Source: GWE2-42-39 sp034003625 (lineage in GTDB: Bacteria; Bacteroidota; Bacteroidia; Bacteroidales; Prolixibacteraceae). From it: a DNA stretch of 64,000 bases. A program made the translations under genes and the position numbers. The notes under the pieces are model-generated. The model had not been told where the DNA came from. It saw nothing but the letters and a program-made list of their open reading frames with translations, and searched no databases. Below are positions 55,982-62,986 of the stretch, in pieces (the stretch's first letter is position 1; every line of letters begins with the position of its first letter). The stretch lies in the NCBI GenBank assembly GCA_034003625.1, contig JAVEYG010000003.1, positions 62,001-126,000 on the forward strand. Reading direction: 5' to 3'.

Positions 55982-57344
55982 TCCTTTTTCCTTTTTTATT
56001 GCAATCGGCTTCAAAGCGGTTGGGCCCCCATTTTTTTTCGAGGTTCCGGTACGCCTTGTCCGGGTTGATTTTTCCTTCATTTTGCCAACGTTGCTGGATA
56101 AAAACACAATCCGACATTTTAGCCCTTCCGGTTACCATATCTTCAGCCAGCGCATGGCAGTTGGGCGCCCCGCATGCCCCACAGTCAATTCCGGGAAGGA
56201 AACAGAGGATACGTTGCGCTTTGTTCATTTTCTCAATGGCTTTCATCCGGTCGCTGTCGAAACGGAATACAGGTTTGGGCGTTATCTTGTCGGAAATTAG
56301 TTTTTGTTTAATTTTCTCCGTATCAATCTGAAGAGACGTAAAATCAATATCTTTTGCATAGGGATATCGTTTGGCTCGATGCTCCAGCCGCTCCACAGTC
56401 AGGAAGCGGTTGCCGGTCATCATTATGCCTCCCGCACAGCTTTGGTCACATGCGCGAAGTTCAAGGAAATCGAGGCCTGTAATCTCTTCGTTTTCGAGCC
56501 TTTCAAGGAATTTTATAACATTATGTATCCCATCGACAGCCATACTACGGTCGCCAAAATGAATCGACTCGCCGCGGGTGAGGCTCCATAAAATACCATC
56601 GTTGGTGATATGCCTGCGCTGATCGCTGGTGTCTTCAATGTCCACGTCATCAATCACTTTCATCACCTGGTTATACAATTCATTCATGTTGATAATCCCG
56701 TCAACAATTGATTCACGCTCAACTACGGGGCTTTTCACCGCCGATATTTTAGCGCAACAGGGGGTTACATAAAACAGGCCTATTTCTTCTTTTTTTGCAC
56801 CCTGTTTTATCAGTTCCTGGATGGCAAAATGAGCTCCCAGGTCGTGCGGGGCTTTGCGCAAAATAAGGTGGTCAACCAACGACGGGTAACGCAACTGGAT
56901 CAATTTCACAATAGCAGGGCAATATCCGGAAATATTGGGTTTGTTGTCCTTCTCCGATTTGCAGTATTCTTTTACCGAATCAATCAACAACTGAATGGGC
57001 TGTTCCACTTCGAAAACATGGGTAAAACCCAATTTCAGCAAGGCAGCATAAATACGGTTTTCTTTTATTTTTTCAGGAAACTGGCCGATCATTACTGAAG
57101 GAAATAATACCACCCTGTACCTGAACTCCTTTATTTTATTCAGATCGTCCTGCTCTAAATAAATGGCTTTTACAGGACATGAGCGGAAACAATACCCACA
57201 ATCGACACAACGTTCATAGTCGATCACTGCCACCCCATTCACCACACGGATCGCTTCCGTCGGGCATATTTTCATGCAATGGGTACAGCCAATGCACTTT
57301 TGCCTGTCGACTTTCAAAGCGTGATATGTGGTCCGGTTAAACAT
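55968..57344 (-). CDS. HydS-like sensory [FeFe]-hydrogenase homologue (group C/D type)
   Basis: A 458-residue cytoplasmic iron-sulfur protein, separate from catalytic HydA. It starts with two [4Fe-4S] ferredoxin motifs (CIGCTHCMKICP, CVDCGYCFRSCP). An H-cluster domain follows in which the four cluster ligands are kept: C142 in SGYCPAI, C196 in VTPCCAK, C299 and C303 in ACDQSCAGG. The proton-transfer Cys next to C142 is Tyr (Y141). A C-terminal Fe-S domain (CGACGAPNCHALAED, about 390-425) ends the protein. It lacks the PAS domain fused to many clostridial HydS proteins; a separate PAS protein is encoded divergently. Probably an H2 or redox sensor. Starts in the stop codon of the RsbW-like gene (TGATG). 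Confidence 0.88.
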   Translation of the reverse strand: MFNRTTYHALKVDRQKCIGCTHCMKICPTEAIRVVNGVAVIDYERCVDCGYCFRSCPVKAIYLEQDDLNKIKEFRYRVVLFPSVMIGQFPEKIKENRIYAALLKLGFTHVFEVEQPIQLLIDSVKEYCKSEKDNKPNISGYCPAIVKLIQLRYPSLVDHLILRKAPHDLGAHFAIQELIKQGAKKEEIGLFYVTPCCAKISAVKSPVVERESIVDGIINMNELYNQVMKVIDDVDIEDTSDQRRHITNDGILWSLTRGESIHFGDRSMAVDGIHNVIKFLERLENEEITGLDFLELRACDQSCAGGIMMTGNRFLTVERLEHRAKRYPYAKDIDFTSLQIDTEKIKQKLISDKITPKPVFRFDSDRMKAIEKMNKAQRILCFLPGIDCGACGAPNCHALAEDMVTGRAKMSDCVFIQQRWQNEGKINPDKAYRNLEKKWGPNRFEADCNKKGKRNDGF

Positions 57345-57754
57345 CAGAAATAATTCACGATTGTTAATTCAGTTCCTATTCCGACAACACTGTTAATATC
57401 CAGCCGGTCGGTATTCTTTTTTATGTTCGACAAACCCATTCCGGCGCCAAAGCCCATCTCGCGTACTTTTTTACTGGCTGTTGAAAAACCTTCCTGCATG
57501 GCCATTTCAATATCTGGAATCCCGGGTCCCTCATCTGTCAGCCGGATTGTTATTTTTTTGCCGTCAATTTCAACATCAATGGTACCCCGATAGGCATGCG
57601 CTACAATATTTACTTCGGCCTCGTAAAGAGCAATTACAATATTTTTTATTGTTTTTGCATCAATTCCCAATTGCTTCAGCACCTTTTTCACTTCGCTTGA
57701 AGCTTGTCCTGCCTGGGTAAAATCACCACCTTCTATTTTGAACGACAACCTCAT
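57344..57754 (-). CDS. RsbW-like serine kinase / anti-sigma-type ATPase
   Basis: A 136-residue GHKL ATPase of the anti-sigma factor kinase type. N-box EAEVNIVAHAYRG (about 46-58), G1 DEGPGIPD and G2 GFGAGMGLSNIK motifs are all present. Family members phosphorylate a Ser/Thr on an STAS antagonist or bind a sigma factor. No STAS protein is encoded in the window; the nearby SpoIIE-type phosphatase would be the natural opposing enzyme. Its stop overlaps the HydS-like start. Confidence 0.87.
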   Translation of the reverse strand: MRLSFKIEGGDFTQAGQASSEVKKVLKQLGIDAKTIKNIVIALYEAEVNIVAHAYRGTIDVEIDGKKITIRLTDEGPGIPDIEMAMQEGFSTASKKVREMGFGAGMGLSNIKKNTDRLDINSVVGIGTELTIVNYF

Positions 57755-57761
57755 TTAAATC

Positions 57762-58106
57762 TTAATAAATGGGTTTTAGACCTGCATGGTACAATAAACC
57801 ACTTGCCTTGAACAATGAAAACGGTGATTCCAAAATAACCATTCCGTTTTCGATAGCCAGCGCCATAATTTCATCTGATGCCTTTTTATTCCTCACAAAA
57901 GCAATGTATTTAATATCGGACATTTCGGCTGTGCGTACGGCTTGCACATTCGACAAACCGGTAATTAGCAACATATTTTCGACATCAAGGGTTAAAACAT
58001 CACTCATCAGATCGGAGCTGAACCCGTATCTGATTTCATCATTTGCAAACTGTTCACCACAAACAATTTTCGCTTCCAGAATACCGGCTATCTCTGCTAG
58101 CTTCAT
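57762..58106 (-). CDS. DRTGG-domain protein, first gene of hydrogenase cluster
   Basis: A 114-residue one-domain protein: MKLAEIAGILEAKIVCGEQ, then RYGFSSDLMSDVLTL and an alternating alpha/beta pattern. It shares the SDL(L/M)SDV core with the second DRTGG protein at 55646-55981. Ends 7 bases before the RsbW-like gene, and is the first gene of the ten-gene minus-strand set. Biochemical role unknown. Confidence 0.78.
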   Translation of the reverse strand: MKLAEIAGILEAKIVCGEQFANDEIRYGFSSDLMSDVLTLDVENMLLITGLSNVQAVRTAEMSDIKYIAFVRNKKASDEIMALAIENGMVILESPFSLFKASGLLYHAGLKPIY

Positions 58107-58133
58107 TTTATTTTGTTAGCTGATTATTTTTTG

Positions 58134-58141
58134 CAAAGATG
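58134..58141 (-). promoter_or_regulatory. Weak -7-like box before the hydrogenase cluster
   Basis: On the minus strand CATCTTTG differs from TAnnTTTG at one position and lies about 28 bases before the first DRTGG start. No clear -33 element is seen. Confidence 0.35.
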
Positions 58142-58255
58142 AACTAAATGGATGAATTCAGAAACAGCTTTTGTCTGGTTTTTCTATTTGAACCGAAATT
58201 TAAAATGATTTGAAATAAGGACTTCAATTCTCATTTTCCGAATTAAAAATATTTG

Positions 58256-58741
58256 TTATTCCACCTCGCCCACAACAACAACATAATTTTTGCCGTATTT
58301 TTTTGCACATTTGGGACAGGTAGTGTACCACATGTACCATTTCCGTACCACAAGCCCTTTCGACTTTGCGTCTTCTTCAAAATCCTTGCACCATTTGCCT
58401 GTGTCTTTAAACGGGCCTTCGTACACTTTACTGAAAAATTTTCCGGATAAAGTTACATTCTCAGCCCCGGCCACTTTTTTATCGACGGCAAGGTAAAGGT
58501 CCATGTTCCATTTCGAGGTATGGTCTGAAAGGCAAAGCCAGTCGGGGATAGCAGCCTCCGCCGCACGTACTTTTTTGTCTAACCGCTTCATCACGCTGCC
58601 AAAATTTAACGGCATGTAGAAAAGTGTGCACACACGATCTTTTATAAAGGACTTGTTTTCCCAGGTGAATAATTTATTTTCCCAAGGATCGGGCTCAAAC
58701 GGGGGGCAGCAAATGAGGTCAGGATTTGTTTTTGGTTCCAT
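58256..58741 (-). CDS. Uncharacterised conserved protein
   Basis: A 161-residue soluble protein whose family I do not recognise with certainty. Notable segments: LICCPPFEPDPWEN near the start, then WENKSFIKDRVCTLFYMPLNFG, and a C-terminal TTCPKCAKKYGKN with a CPxC pair that could bind metal. I recall similar proteins labelled only as hydrolase-like or hypothetical. ATG 58741 was chosen because the conserved sequence starts there; a TTG at 58777 is possible. Located between the minus-strand hydrogenase cluster and the divergent PAS gene, with 149 bases to the cluster, so not clearly part of it. Confidence 0.65.
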   Translation of the reverse strand: MEPKTNPDLICCPPFEPDPWENKLFTWENKSFIKDRVCTLFYMPLNFGSVMKRLDKKVRAAEAAIPDWLCLSDHTSKWNMDLYLAVDKKVAGAENVTLSGKFFSKVYEGPFKDTGKWCKDFEEDAKSKGLVVRKWYMWYTTCPKCAKKYGKNYVVVVGEVE

Positions 58742-58966
58742 AACTGTATTTTTTGGTTTTTTAACGTTCACCGGCAATCATTTTGTCAGGGTCTGAAAAA
58801 CCGGATACACAAAGATATAAATAACTTGTGATCAGAATCTTTGATTACCTGTATTGTTTTTTTCTGAAGGCTGTATTTTTATTTATCCCGGACCATTTAT
58901 TATTCTCCGGTTGGTTGGGATTTGTTGCAGCGAATTTTGTATTTTAATTGGGTTAAAAATCAGCTT

Positions 58967-59896
58967 ATGATCTACGATGAAAAATCTTTTCACCAGGGGA
59001 TGATCGATGACCCTGAGTTACAGCAAAAAATCATCGATGCCCTGCCAATCCCGATTTTTTATCGCGATAAAAACGGGATATACAAAACCTGCAACAAAGC
59101 GCACGAAGATTTTATAGGCAAGCCCAAAGAGCAAATTATCGGGAAAACGGTGTTCGATTTCCAGCCGCTTGAGATTGCCGAAATTTATGCCCGGCGCGAC
59201 CAGGAACTGTTCGACAGCCCCGGTAACCAAAGTTACGAGGCAAAATTCAGGGACGGGGAAGGAAATTTGCACGATGTGGTTTTTAACAAAGCGGTTATCC
59301 GCGATAAGGATAATGAAATATCTGGCATTGTGGGTTCAATTTTCGATATTACAGAACGGAAAAAAGCCGAACGTAAGTTGGAAAAAGCCAAAGAAGCCAG
59401 TGTCATTGCTTCGGTTATGATGCAAAAAATCAGGGCAGGAATCGTCATTGTTGATTCAGATTTAAAAGTGATTGACTCGAACCCGAGCTTTGCCCAAATG
59501 TTTGGCGAAGAGATAGAAGAACTGTTTGACACCATTCCCGGTTTGCATGGCGCCGATTTCCGGGAACTGGTTCCCGAAGTTGTATCAAAAATGTTTGCAT
59601 CGCTGTTAAGTTCCGGAGAAAACATGATTGAACGTGACCTGAAAATTCAGAATAAATTATTGCATGTGCAGGTAATCACCATCTACAAAAACCGGGTAGT
59701 AGGAGCACTTATCCGCGACATGTCGACCCCTTCGCTGGTACGCGAGGAGATTATCAGCCGGGCCCAGCGGGTGAACAAACAAAACCTTGAAACGGTGCAG
59801 AAAATTGCATTTCTCTTAGGGGAAAATGCTTCATTGACCGAAGAAATGCTGAACTCCATCATCGAATCGTATAAATACGGGGAAGACGAACAATGA
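58967..59896 (+). CDS. PAS-domain sensor protein with HydS-type C-terminal tail
   Basis: A 309-residue cytoplasmic protein. PAS domain 1 (about 18-140) ends in the typical IFDITERKKAERKLEKAKE linker. A second PAS-like domain (about 150-255) starts IRAGIVIVDSDLKVIDSNPSFAQMFG. The last 55 residues (VNKQNLETVQKIAFLLGENASLTEEMLNSII) resemble the tail seen after the PAS domain of clostridial PAS-[FeFe]-hydrogenase sensors. There is no kinase or DNA-binding domain, so it must signal by protein contact, most likely with the phosphatase encoded 4 bp overlapping downstream (ATGA). ATG 58967 preferred over TTG 58922. Confidence 0.85.
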   Translation: MIYDEKSFHQGMIDDPELQQKIIDALPIPIFYRDKNGIYKTCNKAHEDFIGKPKEQIIGKTVFDFQPLEIAEIYARRDQELFDSPGNQSYEAKFRDGEGNLHDVVFNKAVIRDKDNEISGIVGSIFDITERKKAERKLEKAKEASVIASVMMQKIRAGIVIVDSDLKVIDSNPSFAQMFGEEIEELFDTIPGLHGADFRELVPEVVSKMFASLLSSGENMIERDLKIQNKLLHVQVITIYKNRVVGALIRDMSTPSLVREEIISRAQRVNKQNLETVQKIAFLLGENASLTEEMLNSIIESYKYGEDEQ

Positions 59897-61074
59897 CCGA
59901 TTACCACATTGAAATCGATTTTCAGCAAAACCGTCCGAAAGGACAAATTGTTTGCGGCGATGTGTTTTATTCGCGTAAGATCAGGGAAGAAGGACGTACC
60001 ATCCTGGTACTTTCCGATGGCATCGGGCACGGGATAAAAGCCAATGTATTGGCCACGCTGACCGCATCCATGGCGCTGAATTACACCTCGTTCCATACTA
60101 AACCTGATATTGCTGCCAATATTTTTATGCGCGTATTGCCCCGCAGCAGCGAAGGAAAAGAAAGTTACGCAACCTTCACGATCATCGAAATAGAAGACGA
60201 AGGAATGGTGCGGATCATCAATTACGATAACCCGCCCTCGCTGATTTTCAGGCATGGAAGAATTTTTTACCCAAAAGAAGAACGGATCAACATCAGAGGG
60301 GAAGAAAACAAGGGAAAAATATTGCGCATCAGGGAATTCAAACCTATGAAAGAAGACCGGATTATTTTTATGACCGACGGCGTTGAACAATCGGGGTTGG
60401 GGACTACGAAATACCCGATGGGCTGGGGGTTGGAGAATATTTCCTATTTCGCGGAAAACCAAATTGCCCGTGAACCCGATATCCCGGCAGGGAAACTGGC
60501 GCGCAAAATTATCTCGCAGGCATCGATGAACGACGGGTTTGAAGTAAAGGACGATACCAGCTGCGGGGTCGTCTATTTCAGGGAACCCCGCGAATTTATG
60601 CTGATTACAGGCCCCCCATTCTACAAAATAAAAGACTTCGATTTTGTAAATGCCATCCAGAATTTCAAAGGAAAAAAAATTATTTGCGGGGGGACAACCG
60701 CCGAAATCATCGCCCGTGAACTGGATTTGGAGGTACGGATCGAACACCGTTTCCGCGATGAGGAAATCCCGCCGACCGCCGAAATGTTTGGCTTCGAGAT
60801 GGTCACCGAAGGCATCCTCACCCTGGGGAAGGTAGAAGAAATATTAGAAGCCTACAACAGCGAAACCCGATTAGAAGACAGTCCGCCGGAAGAAGTGGTA
60901 AAGTTATTGTTGAACCACGACCACATCCATATCATTGTCGGTACCCGTATCAACTGGGCCCACCAGGACCCCGACCAGCCGGTGCAACTCGAAATCCGGA
61001 AATTTGTGGTAAAACGGATCATCAAAATATTGGAAGAGAAGTTTTTCAAAAAAGTGAAAGTGAATTACACATAA
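59893..61074 (+). CDS. SpoIIE/PP2C-type serine phosphatase
   Basis: A 393-residue Mn/Mg-dependent phosphatase. The SpoIIE core (about 10-235) shows the metal-site motifs CGDVFYSRK, LVLSDGIGHGIKAN, FMTDGVEQSG and KDDTSCGVVYF. An extra C-terminal region (about 240-393) contains a small alpha/beta segment and GGTTAEIIARELDLEV and has no assigned role. In other bacteria such enzymes dephosphorylate STAS proteins to release a sigma factor. Here it is coupled to the PAS protein and lies opposite the RsbW-like kinase gene, so it probably reverses that kinase. Confidence 0.9.
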   Translation: MTDYHIEIDFQQNRPKGQIVCGDVFYSRKIREEGRTILVLSDGIGHGIKANVLATLTASMALNYTSFHTKPDIAANIFMRVLPRSSEGKESYATFTIIEIEDEGMVRIINYDNPPSLIFRHGRIFYPKEERINIRGEENKGKILRIREFKPMKEDRIIFMTDGVEQSGLGTTKYPMGWGLENISYFAENQIAREPDIPAGKLARKIISQASMNDGFEVKDDTSCGVVYFREPREFMLITGPPFYKIKDFDFVNAIQNFKGKKIICGGTTAEIIARELDLEVRIEHRFRDEEIPPTAEMFGFEMVTEGILTLGKVEEILEAYNSETRLEDSPPEEVVKLLLNHDHIHIIVGTRINWAHQDPDQPVQLEIRKFVVKRIIKILEEKFFKKVKVNYT

Positions 61075-61090
61075 AATACAAAACAGGATT

Positions 61091-61492
61091 ATGAAGAAAC
61101 AATTGATTTTACTGGTTCTTTTTGCGATTATCGGGCTGACAGTTTCGGCCCAGCGCGAATTTAAAATGACTGGAGGGGACACTACTTATATTATGAAACG
61201 CTATGTCTTCATGCTGCTTGAAAAAGGCCCCGAACGCAACCAGGACTCTGTTACTGCAGCAGAAATACAGAAAGGGCACCTGGCACATCTTAATAAACTG
61301 TCTGAAACAGGAAAGTTAGCAGTTGCCGGGCCATTTGAGAATGCCGGAGACCATCGCGGCCTGCTCCTTTTCGATGTGGAAACCATTGATGAAGCGCTGA
61401 TATTAGAAGCCGAAGACCCCGCCGTAAAATCGGGCAGGTTAAAAATGGAAGCCATGTACTGGTGGGGGGCCAAAGGAACGAAACTACCATAG
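61091..61492 (+). CDS. Exported YCII-related protein
   Basis: A 133-residue protein with a signal peptide (about 1-20, ending TVSAQ) and a YCII-like ferredoxin-fold domain (about 35-130). Features are FMLLEKGPER, the His in HLAHLNKL, AGPFENAGDHRGLLLFD and EDPAVKSGRLKMEAMYWW. Many YCII proteins are small enzymes or stress proteins; activity unknown here. 16 bases after the phosphatase gene, so it may be co-transcribed, though a functional link is not obvious. Confidence 0.8.
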   Translation: MKKQLILLVLFAIIGLTVSAQREFKMTGGDTTYIMKRYVFMLLEKGPERNQDSVTAAEIQKGHLAHLNKLSETGKLAVAGPFENAGDHRGLLLFDVETIDEALILEAEDPAVKSGRLKMEAMYWWGAKGTKLP

Positions 61493-61605
61493 TTAGTCGC
61501 AGCAGGCAGTTTTTAGCGGCCAGCTTCTCCTCAAATCCGGAACTGATAATCTAAGTTAAATTCCTGCATTTTTCCCAATTCAATTATCTTTGGAGAAATT
61601 TTTTC

Positions 61606-62271
61606 ATGCGTCAATTTCTGAAAACAGCATTTGCATTAATCCTCTTCCTGTCGTTTCTGGCTGGTCAGTCACAAAATGCGCCGGTAAAAATGGCCCTTAT
61701 TAAATACAACGGCGGTGGCGACTGGTATGCCGACCCGACCGCTTTGCCCAACCTCATCGCATTCTGCAACGAACAACTGAAGACCAATATCAACCCCGAA
61801 CCGGCAACAGTTGAAGCAGGCAGTATCGACATTTTCAATTATCCGTTTGTACACATCACCGGACACGGGAATATTATTTTTTCAGAAAGCGAGGCAACCA
61901 ACCTGCGTATTTACCTCGAAGCAGGAGGGTTTCTCCATATCGACGACAATTATGGACTCGACAAATATATCCGGCGCGAAATGAAAAAAGTGTTCCCTGA
62001 ACTCGACTTTGTAGAGTTGCCCTATTCCCATCCTATTTACCATCAGAAATTCAATTTTGACAACGGCCTTCCCAAAATTCACGAACACGACAACAAAGCG
62101 CCACAGGGATTTGGCTTGGTCTGGAACGACCGACTGGTGTGTTTCTACTCCTACGAATCCGACATCAGCGACGGCTGGGAAGACCCGGCTGTGCACAACG
62201 ATCCGTGGGAAGTCAGGCAGAAAGCGCTGCAAATGGGGGCCAACATCATTTCATTTGTTTTTAACCAATAA
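61606..62271 (+). CDS. DUF4159 exported protein
   Basis: A 221-residue protein with signal peptide (about 1-22, ending AGQSQ). It shows the DUF4159 pattern: KYNGGGDWYAD, FVHITGHGNIIFSESEATNLR and LEAGGFLHIDDNYG. This resembles a class I glutamine-amidotransferase-like fold without a known catalytic triad. Family function unknown. Followed after 9 bases by the flavoprotein gene, so co-transcription is likely. Confidence 0.85.
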   Translation: MRQFLKTAFALILFLSFLAGQSQNAPVKMALIKYNGGGDWYADPTALPNLIAFCNEQLKTNINPEPATVEAGSIDIFNYPFVHITGHGNIIFSESEATNLRIYLEAGGFLHIDDNYGLDKYIRREMKKVFPELDFVELPYSHPIYHQKFNFDNGLPKIHEHDNKAPQGFGLVWNDRLVCFYSYESDISDGWEDPAVHNDPWEVRQKALQMGANIISFVFNQ

Positions 62272-62280
62272 TTTTTTGCC

Positions 62281-62853
62281 ATGAAAGTACTCGGAATAAA
62301 CGGAAGCCCGCGCAAAGGCGGCAACACCGAAATACTGATAAAAACCGTTTTTGCTGAACTTGAAAAAGAAGAAATTGATACCGAATTAGTGCAGATTGGC
62401 AACAAACCGGTACACGGTTGTACCGCCTGCGGAAAATGCCGCGAAGTGCTCAACGGACGCTGCCAGATTAAAAATGACCTGATTAACCAACTGATTGAAA
62501 AAATGGTACAAGCCGATGGGATTATCCTCGGTTCGCCGGTTTATTTTGCCGATGTGACAAGCGAGATGAAAGCGCTGATCGATGTTTCCGGTTATGTGAC
62601 CCGGGGCAACGGGCACCTGCTGAAACGCAAAGTGGGTGCAGCAGTAATTGTGGAACGGCGCGGCGGCTCTATCCATGCGTTTGAAACCATCAACAATTTT
62701 TTCCTGATCAACCAGATGATCGTCCCCGGTTCAAATTACTGGAATTTTGTTTTCGGCAAAAACAAGGGCGACGTACTGGCCGACGAAGAAGGCATGCAAA
62801 CCATGCGGATCCTCGGCGAAAATATGAGCTGGCTGCTGAAAAAACTCGGGTAA
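62281..62853 (+). CDS. NADPH-dependent FMN reductase-like flavoprotein
   Basis: A 190-residue flavodoxin-fold protein. The FMN phosphate-binding loop GINGSPRKGGNTE is at residues 4-16. A cysteine motif HGCTACGKC (about 46-54) is typical of the iron-sulfur flavoprotein-like/FMN reductase group. GSPVYFADVTSEMKALID contacts the flavin. Electron donor and acceptor are unknown; a redox role in an anaerobe is expected. Confidence 0.88.
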   Translation: MKVLGINGSPRKGGNTEILIKTVFAELEKEEIDTELVQIGNKPVHGCTACGKCREVLNGRCQIKNDLINQLIEKMVQADGIILGSPVYFADVTSEMKALIDVSGYVTRGNGHLLKRKVGAAVIVERRGGSIHAFETINNFFLINQMIVPGSNYWNFVFGKNKGDVLADEEGMQTMRILGENMSWLLKKLG

Positions 62854-62986
62854 CCGGAAAAGCGGTTGCGGCGTTTTGAACCATCGGCCATCTTTTATTC
62901 TTATTTTTATGCCTTGCACCGATTGAACCATTTTCGCCGGAATTAGTTATTTTTATCAGAGCAAACCTTTTTCACAAGAGCCCGTT

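Noticed and set aside
55982..56107. Upstream extension of the second DRTGG protein
   Set aside because: The extra 42 residues are Lys/Arg-rich and lie inside the HydS-like gene; ATG 55981 has a good ribosome-binding site and starts at the conserved sequence.
55374..56300. 308-residue open frame on the plus strand opposite the PHP/DRTGG/HydS-like genes
   Set aside because: The minus-strand genes carry intact metal and Fe-S motifs and coupled starts; the plus frame is low-complexity and shows no domain.
59683..60747. 354-residue open frame on the minus strand opposite the PAS and SpoIIE genes
   Set aside because: It mirrors the plus-strand codons of two genes with clear catalytic motifs and has no family-like sequence; an antisense shadow.
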